Assembly: GCF_016598535.1 (NCBI RefSeq)
Contig: NZ_CP066779.1
Span: 62,001-126,000 of the forward strand
Reading direction: 5' to 3'
From: Rhodococcus sp. P-2
GTDB lineage: Bacteria > Actinomycetota > Actinomycetes > Mycobacteriales > Mycobacteriaceae
Length of the DNA: 64,000 bases
Below are positions 43,202-51,353 of this stretch, one piece after another. The first letter of the stretch is position 1; the number at the start of each line of letters is the position of its first letter. The position numbers and the translations under genes were made by a program. Below the pieces are notes generated by a model. It saw only the letters and a program-made list of their open reading frames with translations. It did not search any database and was not told the DNA's origin.

Positions 43202-43734
43202 CTCGTCTACCCCATCCTCTTCGTGTATCCCGGTCCCGTGTGCGCCGAGAATCCGGTAGATCCTTGATGCGCATGGAAACCGCCGTGGCATCCAGATCAT
43301 TCCCTGTCGCTGCATAACGCTGCAGGACTGGAATTAGTGCCCGGAAGTTCCTTCCGAGAACGTGATCTGCGCCTCATTTGGTTGTCATTTCGGCGTCCTG
43401 CCGATGCCCAGTTGAACGACCTGGGCCGCCAGACAGTAGCCGACGTGAGCACGAAAGTAGTAACCGAATCGGAAATTTCCGAAAAATGACTGCGAATTGT
43501 CACCAAGGCAAGAGCAAGCTGTGACCTTTCGGCGATGTTTTCGGGCCGAATCCGGGTAGAAACAGGCCGGTAATCGGCCAACTGGCGGTGGGCGATCGAC
43601 AGCAGTTCGACGCGTCGAGCCTCGCTTCGGCTGTGTCGTCACACATGCCCTCTAAGGTAGGCACCGAACGTCATGCCGGCACCGCTCGGCCCGATGGCGA
43701 AGTAGAAGTTTCGTCAAGAAAGTCGAGGGATACC
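43202..43734. other. 533-base intergenic region between DUF4193 and cei
   Basis: The longest non-coding stretch in the window. It must hold divergent promoters for DUF4193 and cei. Visible structure: a perfect 14-base palindrome TCGGAAATTTCCGA at 43469-43482, a CGGAAG/CTTCCG hairpin near 43341-43356, and AT-rich DNA around 43440-43500 (unusual for this region). The frame of cei stays open back to GTG 43588 in front of the chosen start. I see no tRNA or recognised riboswitch. A long 5' leader or small RNA is possible. Confidence 0.5.
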
Positions 43735-44418
43735 GTGGTTTCTCTGATCACCGAAGGCAGCTCTACCGATGACCAGGGACGTCCGTTCCGCCGTCGGCGC
43801 GCGTGGCCGGTGATCGCCGTGTTCGCGGTACTCGCATTGATCGGCAGTGTGTTGTGGGTTCGCATCCTGAGCGCCGAGGCCGAAGTCAGTGACACCGTGG
43901 CCTGCAACCTCCCGCAGCCTTCCTCCGATCCGTCGGCAGCGGCGCCACTGCCGTTGGGAACCGTCGTCGACCGGTCGAAGCTGCTCGACGTCGACCCCGC
44001 TCCCCTGGCGGCCACCAAGGTTCGCGTGTTCAACGCCAACGGTGAACACGGTCAGGCGGCCCAGGTGGCGGCGCAACTGAGCGAATTCGGCTTCTCCAGC
44101 GCGCCGGACGTTCAGGTCGGAAACGACCCCGTCTACGTCGACCAGAACATGGAGTGCCAGGGTCAGATCCGTTTCGGAGCGAACGGCCTCGCCGCCGCCA
44201 GTTCCGTCTGGCTGGTCGCCCCCTGTGCCGAACTGGTCCAGGACGGTCGCGGCGACGACACAGTCGACCTGGCTCTCGGCACCTACAACAAGGGCGCCCT
44301 CACCCCCAACACAGACGCCACCGCGATCTTGCATGCCCTGGCCGAGCAGCCCGCGAACGCCGAAGTCGCCCCGATGGACATCGCGCTGCTCAAAGCGGCC
44401 CGCACCGCACGCTGCTGA
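43735..44418 (+). CDS. cei: Envelope integrity protein Cei (LytR C-terminal domain protein)
   Basis: 227 residues from GTG 43735 (MVSLITEGSSTDDQGRPFRRRR) with GAGGGA four bases upstream; GTG 43588 would add 49 residues that do not look like the family. A basic cytoplasmic stretch, one helix WPVIAVFAVLALIGSVLWV (about residues 26-45), then an extracytoplasmic LytR_C domain with TKVRVFNANGEHGQAAQVAAQLSEFGF. Mycobacterial Cei (Rv2700) is reported to protect envelope integrity and to be needed for virulence. Divergent from DUF4193 across a long leader. Confidence 0.88.
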   Translation: MVSLITEGSSTDDQGRPFRRRRAWPVIAVFAVLALIGSVLWVRILSAEAEVSDTVACNLPQPSSDPSAAAPLPLGTVVDRSKLLDVDPAPLAATKVRVFNANGEHGQAAQVAAQLSEFGFSSAPDVQVGNDPVYVDQNMECQGQIRFGANGLAAASSVWLVAPCAELVQDGRGDDTVDLALGTYNKGALTPNTDATAILHALAEQPANAEVAPMDIALLKAARTARC

Positions 44419-44424
44419 CAAGCC

Positions 44425-45324
44425 TCAGCTCGGAATCGGCTGATCCGCACCGATCGAACTGAGCATGCCGGCGAACTGCTCGGCAATTGCCGGAGCCACC
44501 GCGTAGACGACATCGCCGTCTGCCGAAGTGGAATCGGGCGCCGGGACGTTGATGACAGCGCCCGCTTCGGAAGCGATCAGCGAGCCCGCTGCCCAGTCCC
44601 ACGGACTCAGTCCGTGCTCGAAGTGGGCGTCGACCCGGCCGGTGGCCACCATGCACAGATCCAAAGCAGCCGAACCGATGCGTCGGATGTCGCGAACCTG
44701 CGGCAGGATCTGCCCGATAAACGTGCCCTGCACCTTCCGGCGATCCGCTCCGTAACCGAAACCGGTGGCCAACAGCGCCATTGACAGCTCGGTCACCGCA
44801 TTGGCGCGTAGGTCGCTGGCGACGCCGTCGGCCGTTGTCATGGTTGCGCCGCCGCCCCGATGCGCGGAGTACGTTGTTTCCATCGACACGTCGACCACAG
44901 CGCCGGCCACCGAGATTCCGTCGATCTGCACGGCCACCGAAATGGCGAACGCGGGGATTCCGTAGAGAAAATTCACCGTGCCGTCTATGGGATCGACGAC
45001 CCATCGAACTCCCGCGGAATCGTCGGTGTCTCCGCCACCTTCCTCACCCAAGATCGAATCTGCAGGCCGCAATTGCGCGAGAAGATCGCGAATCACCTGC
45101 TCGGTTTCGGTGTCGACCACCGTGACGGGATCGGTGGGCGTGCTCTTCGCAGCAACCGAACCACCCTCGGCGGCACCGGAACCCACCAGGCCGAATACCT
45201 CGGGCCGACGCAAGCGGACGTGTTCGGCTGCGCGTTCGGCGACGGCTACGGCAACTGCCCGCAAATGTGCGGGATCCAGAGAATCGGAGGAAAAGTCGGG
45301 CAACGTTCTTTCTGAAGGGCGCAC
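44425..45324 (-). CDS. suhB: Inositol monophosphatase family protein (SuhB)
   Basis: 299 residues from GTG 45324; the exact start is uncertain (GTG 45324, ATG 45342 and TTG 45303 all possible, without a clear ribosome site). IMPase motifs: ILGEEGGG (Glu metal ligand), WVVDPIDGTVNFLYGIP (the DPIDGT signature) and SPWDWAAGSLIASEAGAV (second signature, Asp ligand). A Mg-dependent phosphatase that removes phosphate from inositol-1-phosphate, needed here for phosphatidylinositol and its mannosides. Divergent from ppgK with about 135 bases between starts. Confidence 0.92.
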   Translation of the reverse strand: MRPSERTLPDFSSDSLDPAHLRAVAVAVAERAAEHVRLRRPEVFGLVGSGAAEGGSVAAKSTPTDPVTVVDTETEQVIRDLLAQLRPADSILGEEGGGDTDDSAGVRWVVDPIDGTVNFLYGIPAFAISVAVQIDGISVAGAVVDVSMETTYSAHRGGGATMTTADGVASDLRANAVTELSMALLATGFGYGADRRKVQGTFIGQILPQVRDIRRIGSAALDLCMVATGRVDAHFEHGLSPWDWAAGSLIASEAGAVINVPAPDSTSADGDVVYAVAPAIAEQFAGMLSSIGADQPIPS

Positions 45325-45459
45325 CGGACCATCGCAACACATCTCTACCGAGGGGCACCACTCGAACGCCTCGAGTCGCACGCGCCCGGGTCCTTGTTCG
45401 GGTTAGTGTTTGCAACGGTAGATCGTGACCTCGAATTCGACACTCAGGAGCGCAGGACG

Positions 45460-46227
45460 ATGACAACCACAGGTTTCGGGATCGATGTCGGCGGCAGCGG
45501 CGTCAAGGGCGGCACGATCGACCTGAGCACCGGGGAAATGATCGGTGACCGCATCAAGATCCTGACCCCGCAGCCGTCCACTCCCGATGCGATCGCGGGC
45601 ACTGTGGCCGAGATCGTCGAGCAGGCCGAGTGGACCGGTCCGGTCGGCATCACCTTGCCCGCTGTCGTGACCGGCGGCGTCGCGCGCAGCGCTGCGAACA
45701 TCGACAAGTCCTGGATCGACACCGACGCGGCCGCGCTCTTCGGCAAGGCCCTGGGCGGCCGCGAGGTCACCGTCCTCAACGACGCCGACGCTGCCGGAAT
45801 CGCCGAGGACTCCTTCGGGGCGGGCAAGGACACCTCCGGCGTCGTGATCCTCTTGACCTTCGGCACCGGAATCGGATCTGCCGTGTTGCACAACGGAGTT
45901 CTGTTGCCCAACACCGAGTTCGGTCACCTCGAGGTCGACGGCAAGGAAGCCGAGCATCGAGCGGCCTCGTCGGTGAAGGAAAAGAAGGACTGGAGCTACA
46001 AGGAGTGGGCGGTCGAGGTCTCGCGAGTTCTGACCACCTTCGAGAACCTGCTCTGGCCCGACCTCTTCATCGCCGGCGGCGGCATCAGCCGCAAACACGA
46101 GAAGTGGATTCCGCATCTGACCAACCGCACGAAGGTCGTCCCCGCCACCCTGCTGAACACTGCGGGAATCGCCGGAGCTGCACTCGCGTCGGTCGGATTG
46201 ACCAGGCCGGCTCCCGTCGCCGGATGA
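45460..46227 (+). CDS. ppgK: Polyphosphate glucokinase
   Basis: 255 residues from ATG 45460, with AGGAG upstream. ROK-type start GFGIDVGGSGVKGGTIDLSTG (phosphate-binding loop), then LNDADAAGIAE (catalytic Asp), LTFGTGIGSAV, FGHLEVDGKEAEHRAASSVKEKKDWSYKEWA (the region typical of polyphosphate-dependent members). It phosphorylates glucose with polyphosphate or ATP in the cytosol. Precedes sigA by 178 bases; the same ppgK-sigA neighbourhood is Rv2702-Rv2703. Confidence 0.95.
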   Translation: MTTTGFGIDVGGSGVKGGTIDLSTGEMIGDRIKILTPQPSTPDAIAGTVAEIVEQAEWTGPVGITLPAVVTGGVARSAANIDKSWIDTDAAALFGKALGGREVTVLNDADAAGIAEDSFGAGKDTSGVVILLTFGTGIGSAVLHNGVLLPNTEFGHLEVDGKEAEHRAASSVKEKKDWSYKEWAVEVSRVLTTFENLLWPDLFIAGGGISRKHEKWIPHLTNRTKVVPATLLNTAGIAGAALASVGLTRPAPVAG

Positions 46228-46405
46228 GAAAACCCGCACGTGAAAAGCGGAAAATCTACCTGTTACGGCCCGCCGTGACGTAAGAGTTTCCTGAGAGTCG
46301 TTACAATGGTGAAGTCCGGCTGCGCGCCGGCCAACAACCATTGACCTCTCCGCCGGATCACCACTCTGGCGTGACGCCGCACGACACCGTCACGAAAGGG
46401 CGTAC

Positions 46406-47764
46406 GTGGCAGCCACCGATACACGTCAGACTGCTGATTCTCCATCAGAGTCAGAGCCACAATCTCCAGCCGTGGAGGCGGCCACCGTCACCGCTCCGGC
46501 AGCCAAGAAGGCTCCGGCGAAAAAGGCCCCCGCCAAGAAGGCAGCAGCAAAGAAGGCTCCGGCCAAGAAAGCTCCGGCCAAGAAGGCAGCAGCTAAGAAG
46601 GCCAGCCCCAAGAAGGCCGGCGATCCTGACGCCGAAGACGGCGATGTCGAGTTGGAAGACATCGACATCACGGACGGCGACCTTGCCGAGGTCGAGTCCG
46701 ATGTCGTCGAGGTCGTAGCAGTCGGCGAAGACGAAGAGACCGCTGCAGAGCCGTCCGAGAAGGACAAGGCTTCCGGCGACTTCGTCTGGGACGAGGAAGA
46801 GTCCGAAGCTCTCCGTCAGGCACGCAAGGATGCCGAACTGACGGCGTCCGCCGACTCGGTTCGCGCTTACCTCAAGCAGATCGGCAAGGTCGCACTCCTC
46901 AACGCCGAAGAGGAAGTCGAACTGGCCAAGCGCATCGAAGCAGGCCTCTACGCTGTGCAGATCATGCAGGACCTCGCCGACAAGGGCGAGAAGTTGCCTG
47001 CGGCTCAGCGACGCGACATGAGCTGGATCTGCCGCGACGGCAACCGTGCCAAGAACCACCTCCTCGAGGCCAACCTTCGCCTGGTCGTCTCGCTGGCCAA
47101 GCGCTACACGGGCCGTGGCATGGCGTTCCTGGACCTCATCCAGGAAGGCAACCTCGGTCTGATCCGTGCAGTCGAGAAGTTCGACTACACCAAGGGTTAC
47201 AAGTTCTCGACCTACGCCACGTGGTGGATCCGTCAGGCCATCACCCGCGCAATGGCCGACCAGGCTCGCACCATCCGCATTCCGGTGCACATGGTCGAGG
47301 TCATCAACAAGCTCGGCCGTATCCAGCGTGAGCTGCTCCAGGACCTGGGCCGTGAGCCCACGCCGGAAGAGCTCGCCAAGGAAATGGACATCACGCCGGA
47401 AAAGGTGCTGGAAATCCAGCAGTACGCGCGTGAGCCGATCTCTCTCGACCAGACCATCGGCGACGAGGGCGACAGCCAGCTCGGTGACTTCATCGAGGAC
47501 TCCGAAGCTGTAGTCGCAGTCGACGCCGTCTCGTTCACCTTGCTGCAGGATCAGCTGCAGTCGGTACTCGAGACGCTGTCCGAGCGCGAAGCCGGCGTGG
47601 TTCGCCTCCGCTTCGGTCTCACCGACGGTCAGCCGAGGACTTTAGACGAAATCGGACAGGTCTACGGCGTCACGCGTGAGCGTATCCGCCAGATCGAATC
47701 GAAGACGATGTCGAAGTTGCGCCACCCGTCGCGTTCGCAGGTTCTGCGCGACTACCTCGACTAG
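46406..47764 (+). CDS. sigA: Principal RNA polymerase sigma factor SigA
   Basis: 452 residues from GTG 46406. N-terminal region (about 33-72) carries eight five-residue Ala-Lys-Lys-Ala repeats, followed by an acidic segment to ~130. The conserved core begins at [38 protein letters not shown] (region 1.2). Region 2: [32 protein letters not shown] (-10 recognition). Region 3: [19 protein letters not shown]. Region 4.2: [32 protein letters not shown] (-35 recognition). Essential housekeeping sigma factor. A perfect 21-bp hairpin follows. Confidence 0.98.
   Translation: MAATDTRQTADSPSESEPQSPAVEAATVTAPAAKKAPAKKAPAKKAAAKKAPAKKAPAKKAAAKKASPKKAGDPDAEDGDVELEDIDITDGDLAEVESDVVEVVAVGEDEETAAEPSEKDKASGDFVWDEEESEALRQARKDAELTASADSVRAYLKQIGKVALLNAEEEVELAKRIEAGLYAVQIMQDLADKGEKLPAAQRRDMSWICRDGNRAKNHLLEANLRLVVSLAKRYTGRGMAFLDLIQEGNLGLIRAVEKFDYTKGYKFSTYATWWIRQAITRAMADQARTIRIPVHMVEVINKLGRIQRELLQDLGREPTPEELAKEMDITPEKVLEIQQYAREPISLDQTIGDEGDSQLGDFIEDSEAVVAVDAVSFTLLQDQLQSVLETLSEREAGVVRLRFGLTDGQPRTLDEIGQVYGVTRERIRQIESKTMSKLRHPSRSQVLRDYLD
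46502..46621 (+). repeat. Eight five-codon repeats (AKKAP/A-type) in the sigA 5' part
   Basis: Repeat units read [40 protein letters not shown] (residues 33-72). Related Lys/Ala-rich tails occur on many actinobacterial SigA/HrdB proteins and on histone-like proteins. Copy number could vary among strains by slippage. Confidence 0.85.
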
Positions 47765-47778
47765 TCACACCAGTTACG

Positions 47779-47824
47779 CGCAGAAGAGCCGCTCTCCGGA
47801 TTTCCGGAGAGCGGCTCTTCTGCG
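47779..47824. terminator. Bidirectional terminator after sigA, 21-bp perfect stem
   Basis: Arms 47779-47799 and 47804-47824 are exactly complementary with a four-base ATTT loop, between sigA (+) and the convergent phosphatase gene (-). One of the strongest stem-loops in the window. Confidence 0.9.
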
Positions 47825-47833
47825 TTTGCCGCC

Positions 47834-48664
47834 TCAGACCAAGAGTGTGTCCCGGAGTTGTGCGATATCGTCCTCGCTCAACTGCAGACCGTCCCGGACG
47901 TAGTTGTCGAAGTTGCCGTACACCCGATCCACCGTGGCGAAAGACGTGTCCAGCCAGGACTGTTCGACGCCGTCGATGAACGCGCTCCCCGTGCGAGGTC
48001 CGGTGAGGTACTGATTGCTGAGCATGTAGTCGGTATTCACATCCGAGCGACTCACGCCGAGGACGGTCAGGAGAACTGCAGTCATCCAGCCGGTACGGTC
48101 CTTGCCCGCCGAGCAGTGGTAGAGGACTGCACCGTCAGTGTCCGCGACGTTCACCAGTGCGTCGTGGAATGCGCGGCTCGCCCCCGGATCGGTCACCATC
48201 AACGCGTACATCGTCGGCATGTCCACCAGCGCCGGGAGGTTGGCGGGGTTGGTTCCGACGACGTCGAACCAGTTGCTTCGCGCCCCGCTCGGAATACGGT
48301 CCTGCGAGAGCGTCCGCTCGACGACCGTGCGGAAGTCGGCAACCGATTCCACTCCGCGTTCGCTCAACGACGCGAGATCCGACGGTGTCAGCTTGTCGAG
48401 GGCATTCGAGCGAAACACCTTCCCCCACCGAACGGTCTGCCCGTCTTCGGTGACGTAGCCGCCGATGTCACGCGCGTTCGACGCACCCTCGAGGTGCAGC
48501 GATCGATCCGCGGCAACCTGCGCAGCTGAGGGTCCGGCTTGTTCGAGCGTGGGAATTCCACCGGCAAGCGCCGGTACCGGAGCGCACGAGAGGATCACCG
48601 CGCACAGGACTGTCGCGGCGGGACGGGCGATTCTGTTCGACATCCGGACAGGATAGGGCCGCAT
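47834..48664 (-). CDS. Secreted tyrosine phosphatase (PtpB-like, HCxxGxxR)
   Basis: 276 residues. A cleavable-looking signal peptide (RPAATVLCAVILSCAPVPALA, cut after about residue 34) sends it outside. The PTP active site is HCSAGKDR at 183-190 (Cys184, Arg190) with NARDIGGYVTEDGQTVRWG (63-81) as the N-terminal PtpB motif. PtpB-type enzymes hydrolyse phosphotyrosine and phosphoinositides. Its start ATG directly follows the stop of the antiporter gene (TGAATG), which supports coupling; ATG 48643 is an alternative. Whether substrates are host or self is unknown. Confidence 0.88.
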   Translation of the reverse strand: MRPYPVRMSNRIARPAATVLCAVILSCAPVPALAGGIPTLEQAGPSAAQVAADRSLHLEGASNARDIGGYVTEDGQTVRWGKVFRSNALDKLTPSDLASLSERGVESVADFRTVVERTLSQDRIPSGARSNWFDVVGTNPANLPALVDMPTMYALMVTDPGASRAFHDALVNVADTDGAVLYHCSAGKDRTGWMTAVLLTVLGVSRSDVNTDYMLSNQYLTGPRTGSAFIDGVEQSWLDTSFATVDRVYGNFDNYVRDGLQLSEDDIAQLRDTLLV

Positions 48665-49837
48665 TCAGGACTTCGTACGAACCTTGATGTACAACGAGGC
48701 AACGGGTTCGATAACTCTTGCCGCCACCGGACCGATCACGGCCATCAAGAGCACGTAAGCCGTTGCCAATGCGGCAAGTTCGGCGTCGACGGCACCCGCG
48801 GACACCGCCAGGCCGGCGATGATGATGGAGAACTCACCGCGGGCGATCAGAGCAGCACCGGCACGCGCCTGACCCATTCGCGCGACACCCTGACGTCTGG
48901 CCGCCCAGGCTCCGGTGATCAGCTTCGTGATCGCGGTCACGACGGCCAGAATCGCCGCCCACCCGAGGACGGGCGGAATGGAACTGGGATCGGTGTTGAG
49001 ACCGAAGACCACGAAGAACATCGCGGCGAACAGATCTCGTAGGGGCTCGAGCACGCGACTGGCATTGTGCGCCGTCGACCCCGAGATCGCGATTCCGAGG
49101 AGGAACGCACCCACCGCCGCCGACACCTGCATCGCAGAGCTGATACCGGCAACCAACAATGCGGCACCGAGCAGCTTGAGCAACAGCGTCTCGCTGTCGG
49201 GGCTGTCGAGGAGCGCGGAGACGTACCGTCCGTATCGCAGAGCCACAACGAGAACCACGGTGATGACCAGCAACGAGATTCCGACCGCTTCGAGCCCGCC
49301 CATGAAGCTGACGCCCGCCAGCATTGCGGTCAGAATCGGCAGGTACAGCGCCATTGCCAGGTCTTCGAACACCAGAATCGACAGCACGACCGGTGTTTCG
49401 CGGTTACCGAGGCGCCCCAGGTCGCTGAGCACCTTGGCGATGATTCCCGAAGACGAGATGTAGGTGACGCCGGCCATGACCGTCGCCCCCACGACGCCCC
49501 AGCCGAGAATCAAGCCGACCACCGCGCCGGGAGTCGCGTTGAGGACGATGTCGACGATGCCCGCTACCCGTGAGCGTTTGAGACCGGTGACGAGCTCGGC
49601 CGCCGTGTATTCGAGCCCCAACAGCAGCAAAAGCAGGACGATCCCGATCTCACTTGCCAGATGGGAGAACTCGCCGATGTCGCCGAGCTGGATGAAACCG
49701 CCCTGTCCGAAGCACAGGCCGCCGATCAGATAGAACGGGATCGGCGACATGCCGACGCGAGCAGCGAGCCGTCCGAGCAGTCCGAGCGCGAAGAAGACCG
49801 CGCCGAGTTCGATCAGTGCGAGGGTGGTTGTGTCCAC
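48665..49837 (-). CDS. Cation:proton antiporter (CPA2, KefB/KhtU-type)
   Basis: 390 residues, about 12 helices: LLLGLEYTAAELVTGLKRSRV, VGATVMAGVTYISSSGIIAKVL and AVGAFLLGIAISGSTAHN are the CPA2 blocks, and RAGAALIARGEFSIIIAGLA holds the late conserved helix. No RCK domain is fused. The companion gene at 49845 supplies a TrkA-C regulator, as in KhtTU K+/H+ antiporters, which export K+ in exchange for H+. Seven bases separate it from that regulator. The pair (plus the phosphatase) looks like one transcription unit. Confidence 0.9.
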   Translation of the reverse strand: MDTTTLALIELGAVFFALGLLGRLAARVGMSPIPFYLIGGLCFGQGGFIQLGDIGEFSHLASEIGIVLLLLLLGLEYTAAELVTGLKRSRVAGIVDIVLNATPGAVVGLILGWGVVGATVMAGVTYISSSGIIAKVLSDLGRLGNRETPVVLSILVFEDLAMALYLPILTAMLAGVSFMGGLEAVGISLLVITVVLVVALRYGRYVSALLDSPDSETLLLKLLGAALLVAGISSAMQVSAAVGAFLLGIAISGSTAHNASRVLEPLRDLFAAMFFVVFGLNTDPSSIPPVLGWAAILAVVTAITKLITGAWAARRQGVARMGQARAGAALIARGEFSIIIAGLAVSAGAVDAELAALATAYVLLMAVIGPVAARVIEPVASLYIKVRTKS

Positions 49838-49844
49838 GCGCCAG

Positions 49845-50327
49845 TCAGCCGTTGGCCAAGATTTTTGCCGCTGCGGCCAAACCGTCCGGCGTTCCGACTG
49901 CGACGAGGAGGTCTCCCCCGGTGAAGGTGAAGTCGGGGTTCGGCGACGGGCTCACCTGTCCCGCGCGCATGACGGCGACGATGGAGACCCCGGTACGGGT
50001 GCGCATGCCGGTGTCCCCGAGTGTCTGCCCGTCGTAGCGCGACCCGTCCTTGATGTAGAGCTGTTTGGTTCGAATTCCCGGAAGGTCACGGTGCTCTTCT
50101 TCGAGCTGTGCAACCAGCTGTGGGGCACCCAGGAGATTGCTGAGCGCTGCCGCTTCCTCGGTGGTCAGAGGCAGTGAGGCAGCACACGCGTCAGGGTCGT
50201 CTGCCTTGGACACGATGAGATCGGTATGACCGTCCCGATGGGTGACGACACCCACGCGACGACCGGAAGACAGAACAAAATCCTTGCGCGTCCCGATCCC
50301 CGGTAGTGGGGTGACTTCTACGTTCAT
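49845..50327 (-). CDS. Antiporter regulatory subunit with TrkA-C (RCK_C) domain
   Basis: 160 residues from ATG 50327 (MNVEVTPLPGIGTRKDFVLSSGRRVGVVTHRDG). N-terminal KhtT-like part, then a RCK_C ligand-binding domain from about residue 70 (LYIKDGSRYDGQTLGDTGMRTRTGVSIVAVMRAGQVSPSPNPDFTFTGGDLLVAVGTPDGLAAAAKIL). It probably gates the antiporter at 48665-49837 in response to a nucleotide (in Bacillus KhtT, c-di-AMP); ligand here unknown. Confidence 0.9.
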   Translation of the reverse strand: MNVEVTPLPGIGTRKDFVLSSGRRVGVVTHRDGHTDLIVSKADDPDACAASLPLTTEEAAALSNLLGAPQLVAQLEEEHRDLPGIRTKQLYIKDGSRYDGQTLGDTGMRTRTGVSIVAVMRAGQVSPSPNPDFTFTGGDLLVAVGTPDGLAAAAKILANG

Positions 50328-50413
50328 ATACCAACGGTAGCGCCGATCGGCGACCCGCATCGCGTGAGGGCCGTAATCCGCCGAACGCAGTCCACGGCGG
50401 GCGAATCGGCGAA

Positions 50414-50791
50414 CTACCGAACCGGCGCAAACACGCCGTTCGCGTCCGGAAGATACTCGACGACAGCGGTGACGGCTGCGGCCGGAATCGGGTCGTACAA
50501 ATGCGGGAATCGCATCGATTCCGGGTCCGAGGGAACACCTGGTTCGTACTTCACCTCACCGCCGAGCAAGGCCGGATCGATGGCGAGAAGCACGATGTCG
50601 TCCCGGCCGGCGAAGATCCGATTCGCCGGGAGATGAACTTGCGCCGGAGTCGACATGTGAACAAAGCCCTCGGCCTCGAATCCGTCGGGGATGCGTTCAC
50701 CGATCTGTTGTGCCCGCGCCCATTCCTCGCGCGTGCACATGTGGAGCAACTCGACGCTCGCGTCGACAAGTGGTTCGCGTCCGGGGTTCAT
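50414..50791 (-). CDS. DUF952 domain protein
   Basis: 125 residues. LLHMCTREEWARAQQIGERIPDGFEAEGFVHMSTPAQVHLPANRIFAGRDDIVLLAIDPALLGGEVKYEPGVPSDPESMRFPHLYDPIPAAAVTAVVEY is the whole DUF952 pattern, including GFVHMST and FPHLYDPIP. The fold is like the RNA 2'-phosphotransferase/ADP-ribosyltransferase group, but no function is established. Ends 87 bases from the start of the antiporter regulator on the same strand. Confidence 0.9.
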   Translation of the reverse strand: MNPGREPLVDASVELLHMCTREEWARAQQIGERIPDGFEAEGFVHMSTPAQVHLPANRIFAGRDDIVLLAIDPALLGGEVKYEPGVPSDPESMRFPHLYDPIPAAAVTAVVEYLPDANGVFAPVR

Positions 50792-51025
50792 CAGCCCAGA
50801 ATATCGGGCTGAGGTCGGCGATCCGAATCAGCTGTCAGCGAACAATCTTCACCGGAGAATGCCTGCCCAGCGCATTTCCAGTGAGACACAACACTAAGAA
50901 ACGCCTTCGGGAACAACCCGTAAACCCCAAACGTCTGTAAGAGTGGATCTACCGCGCCATTCCGACGCGGCGGACCAGGCCCCAGGCACGCGGCCCGAAT
51001 GCCGCAAAGCCAGTACGGAGGAGTC

Positions 51026-51217
51026 ATGCCCGGAACACTGACCAGCCCACAGTTGACCGCTGCCGACCGGTGCGACCGGTGCGGTGCCGGAGCACGCGTA
51101 CGCGCTGTGCTTCCCACCGGCGGCGAGCTTCTCTTCTGTGGACACCACGCAACCGAACACGCGGATCGACTTCGCGAGATGAATGCCGTCGTCTCCGAAA
51201 GCGAACCCGCAATCTGA
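51026..51217 (+). CDS. DUF7455 small Cys/His protein
   Basis: 63 residues from ATG 51026 with GGAGGAG five bases upstream. MPGTLTSPQLTAADRCDRCGAGARVRAVLPTGGELLFCGHHATEHADRLRE carries a CDRC pair and a CGHH group, so a single zinc-binding ribbon is probable. The upstream 234 bases hold the promoter and another short inverted repeat (CAGCCC...GGGCTG near 50792). A known actinobacterial family without known function. Terminates at the hairpin at 51263. Confidence 0.85.
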   Translation: MPGTLTSPQLTAADRCDRCGAGARVRAVLPTGGELLFCGHHATEHADRLREMNAVVSESEPAI

Positions 51218-51262
51218 CCTGTCAGCCGGGGGTGGCCTCTTCACGAGGCGCGCCATGAACGC

Positions 51263-51301
51263 CAGAACGGGCGATCACATTCACTGTGATCGCCCGTTCT
51301 G
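51263..51301. terminator. Bidirectional terminator, 17-bp perfect stem
   Basis: Arms 51263-51279 and 51285-51301 pair exactly with a five-base loop, between DUF7455 (+) and the convergent helicase (-). Confidence 0.85.
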
Positions 51302-51353
51302 CCGTCCAGGGGTCTTCTGTCGTTCGCGGGCCCTGGAGGAGCGTTATCGGCTG

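Noticed and set aside
46502..46621. Repeat block in sigA as a CRISPR or mobile repeat
   Set aside because: In-frame codon repeat inside a conserved gene, no spacers.
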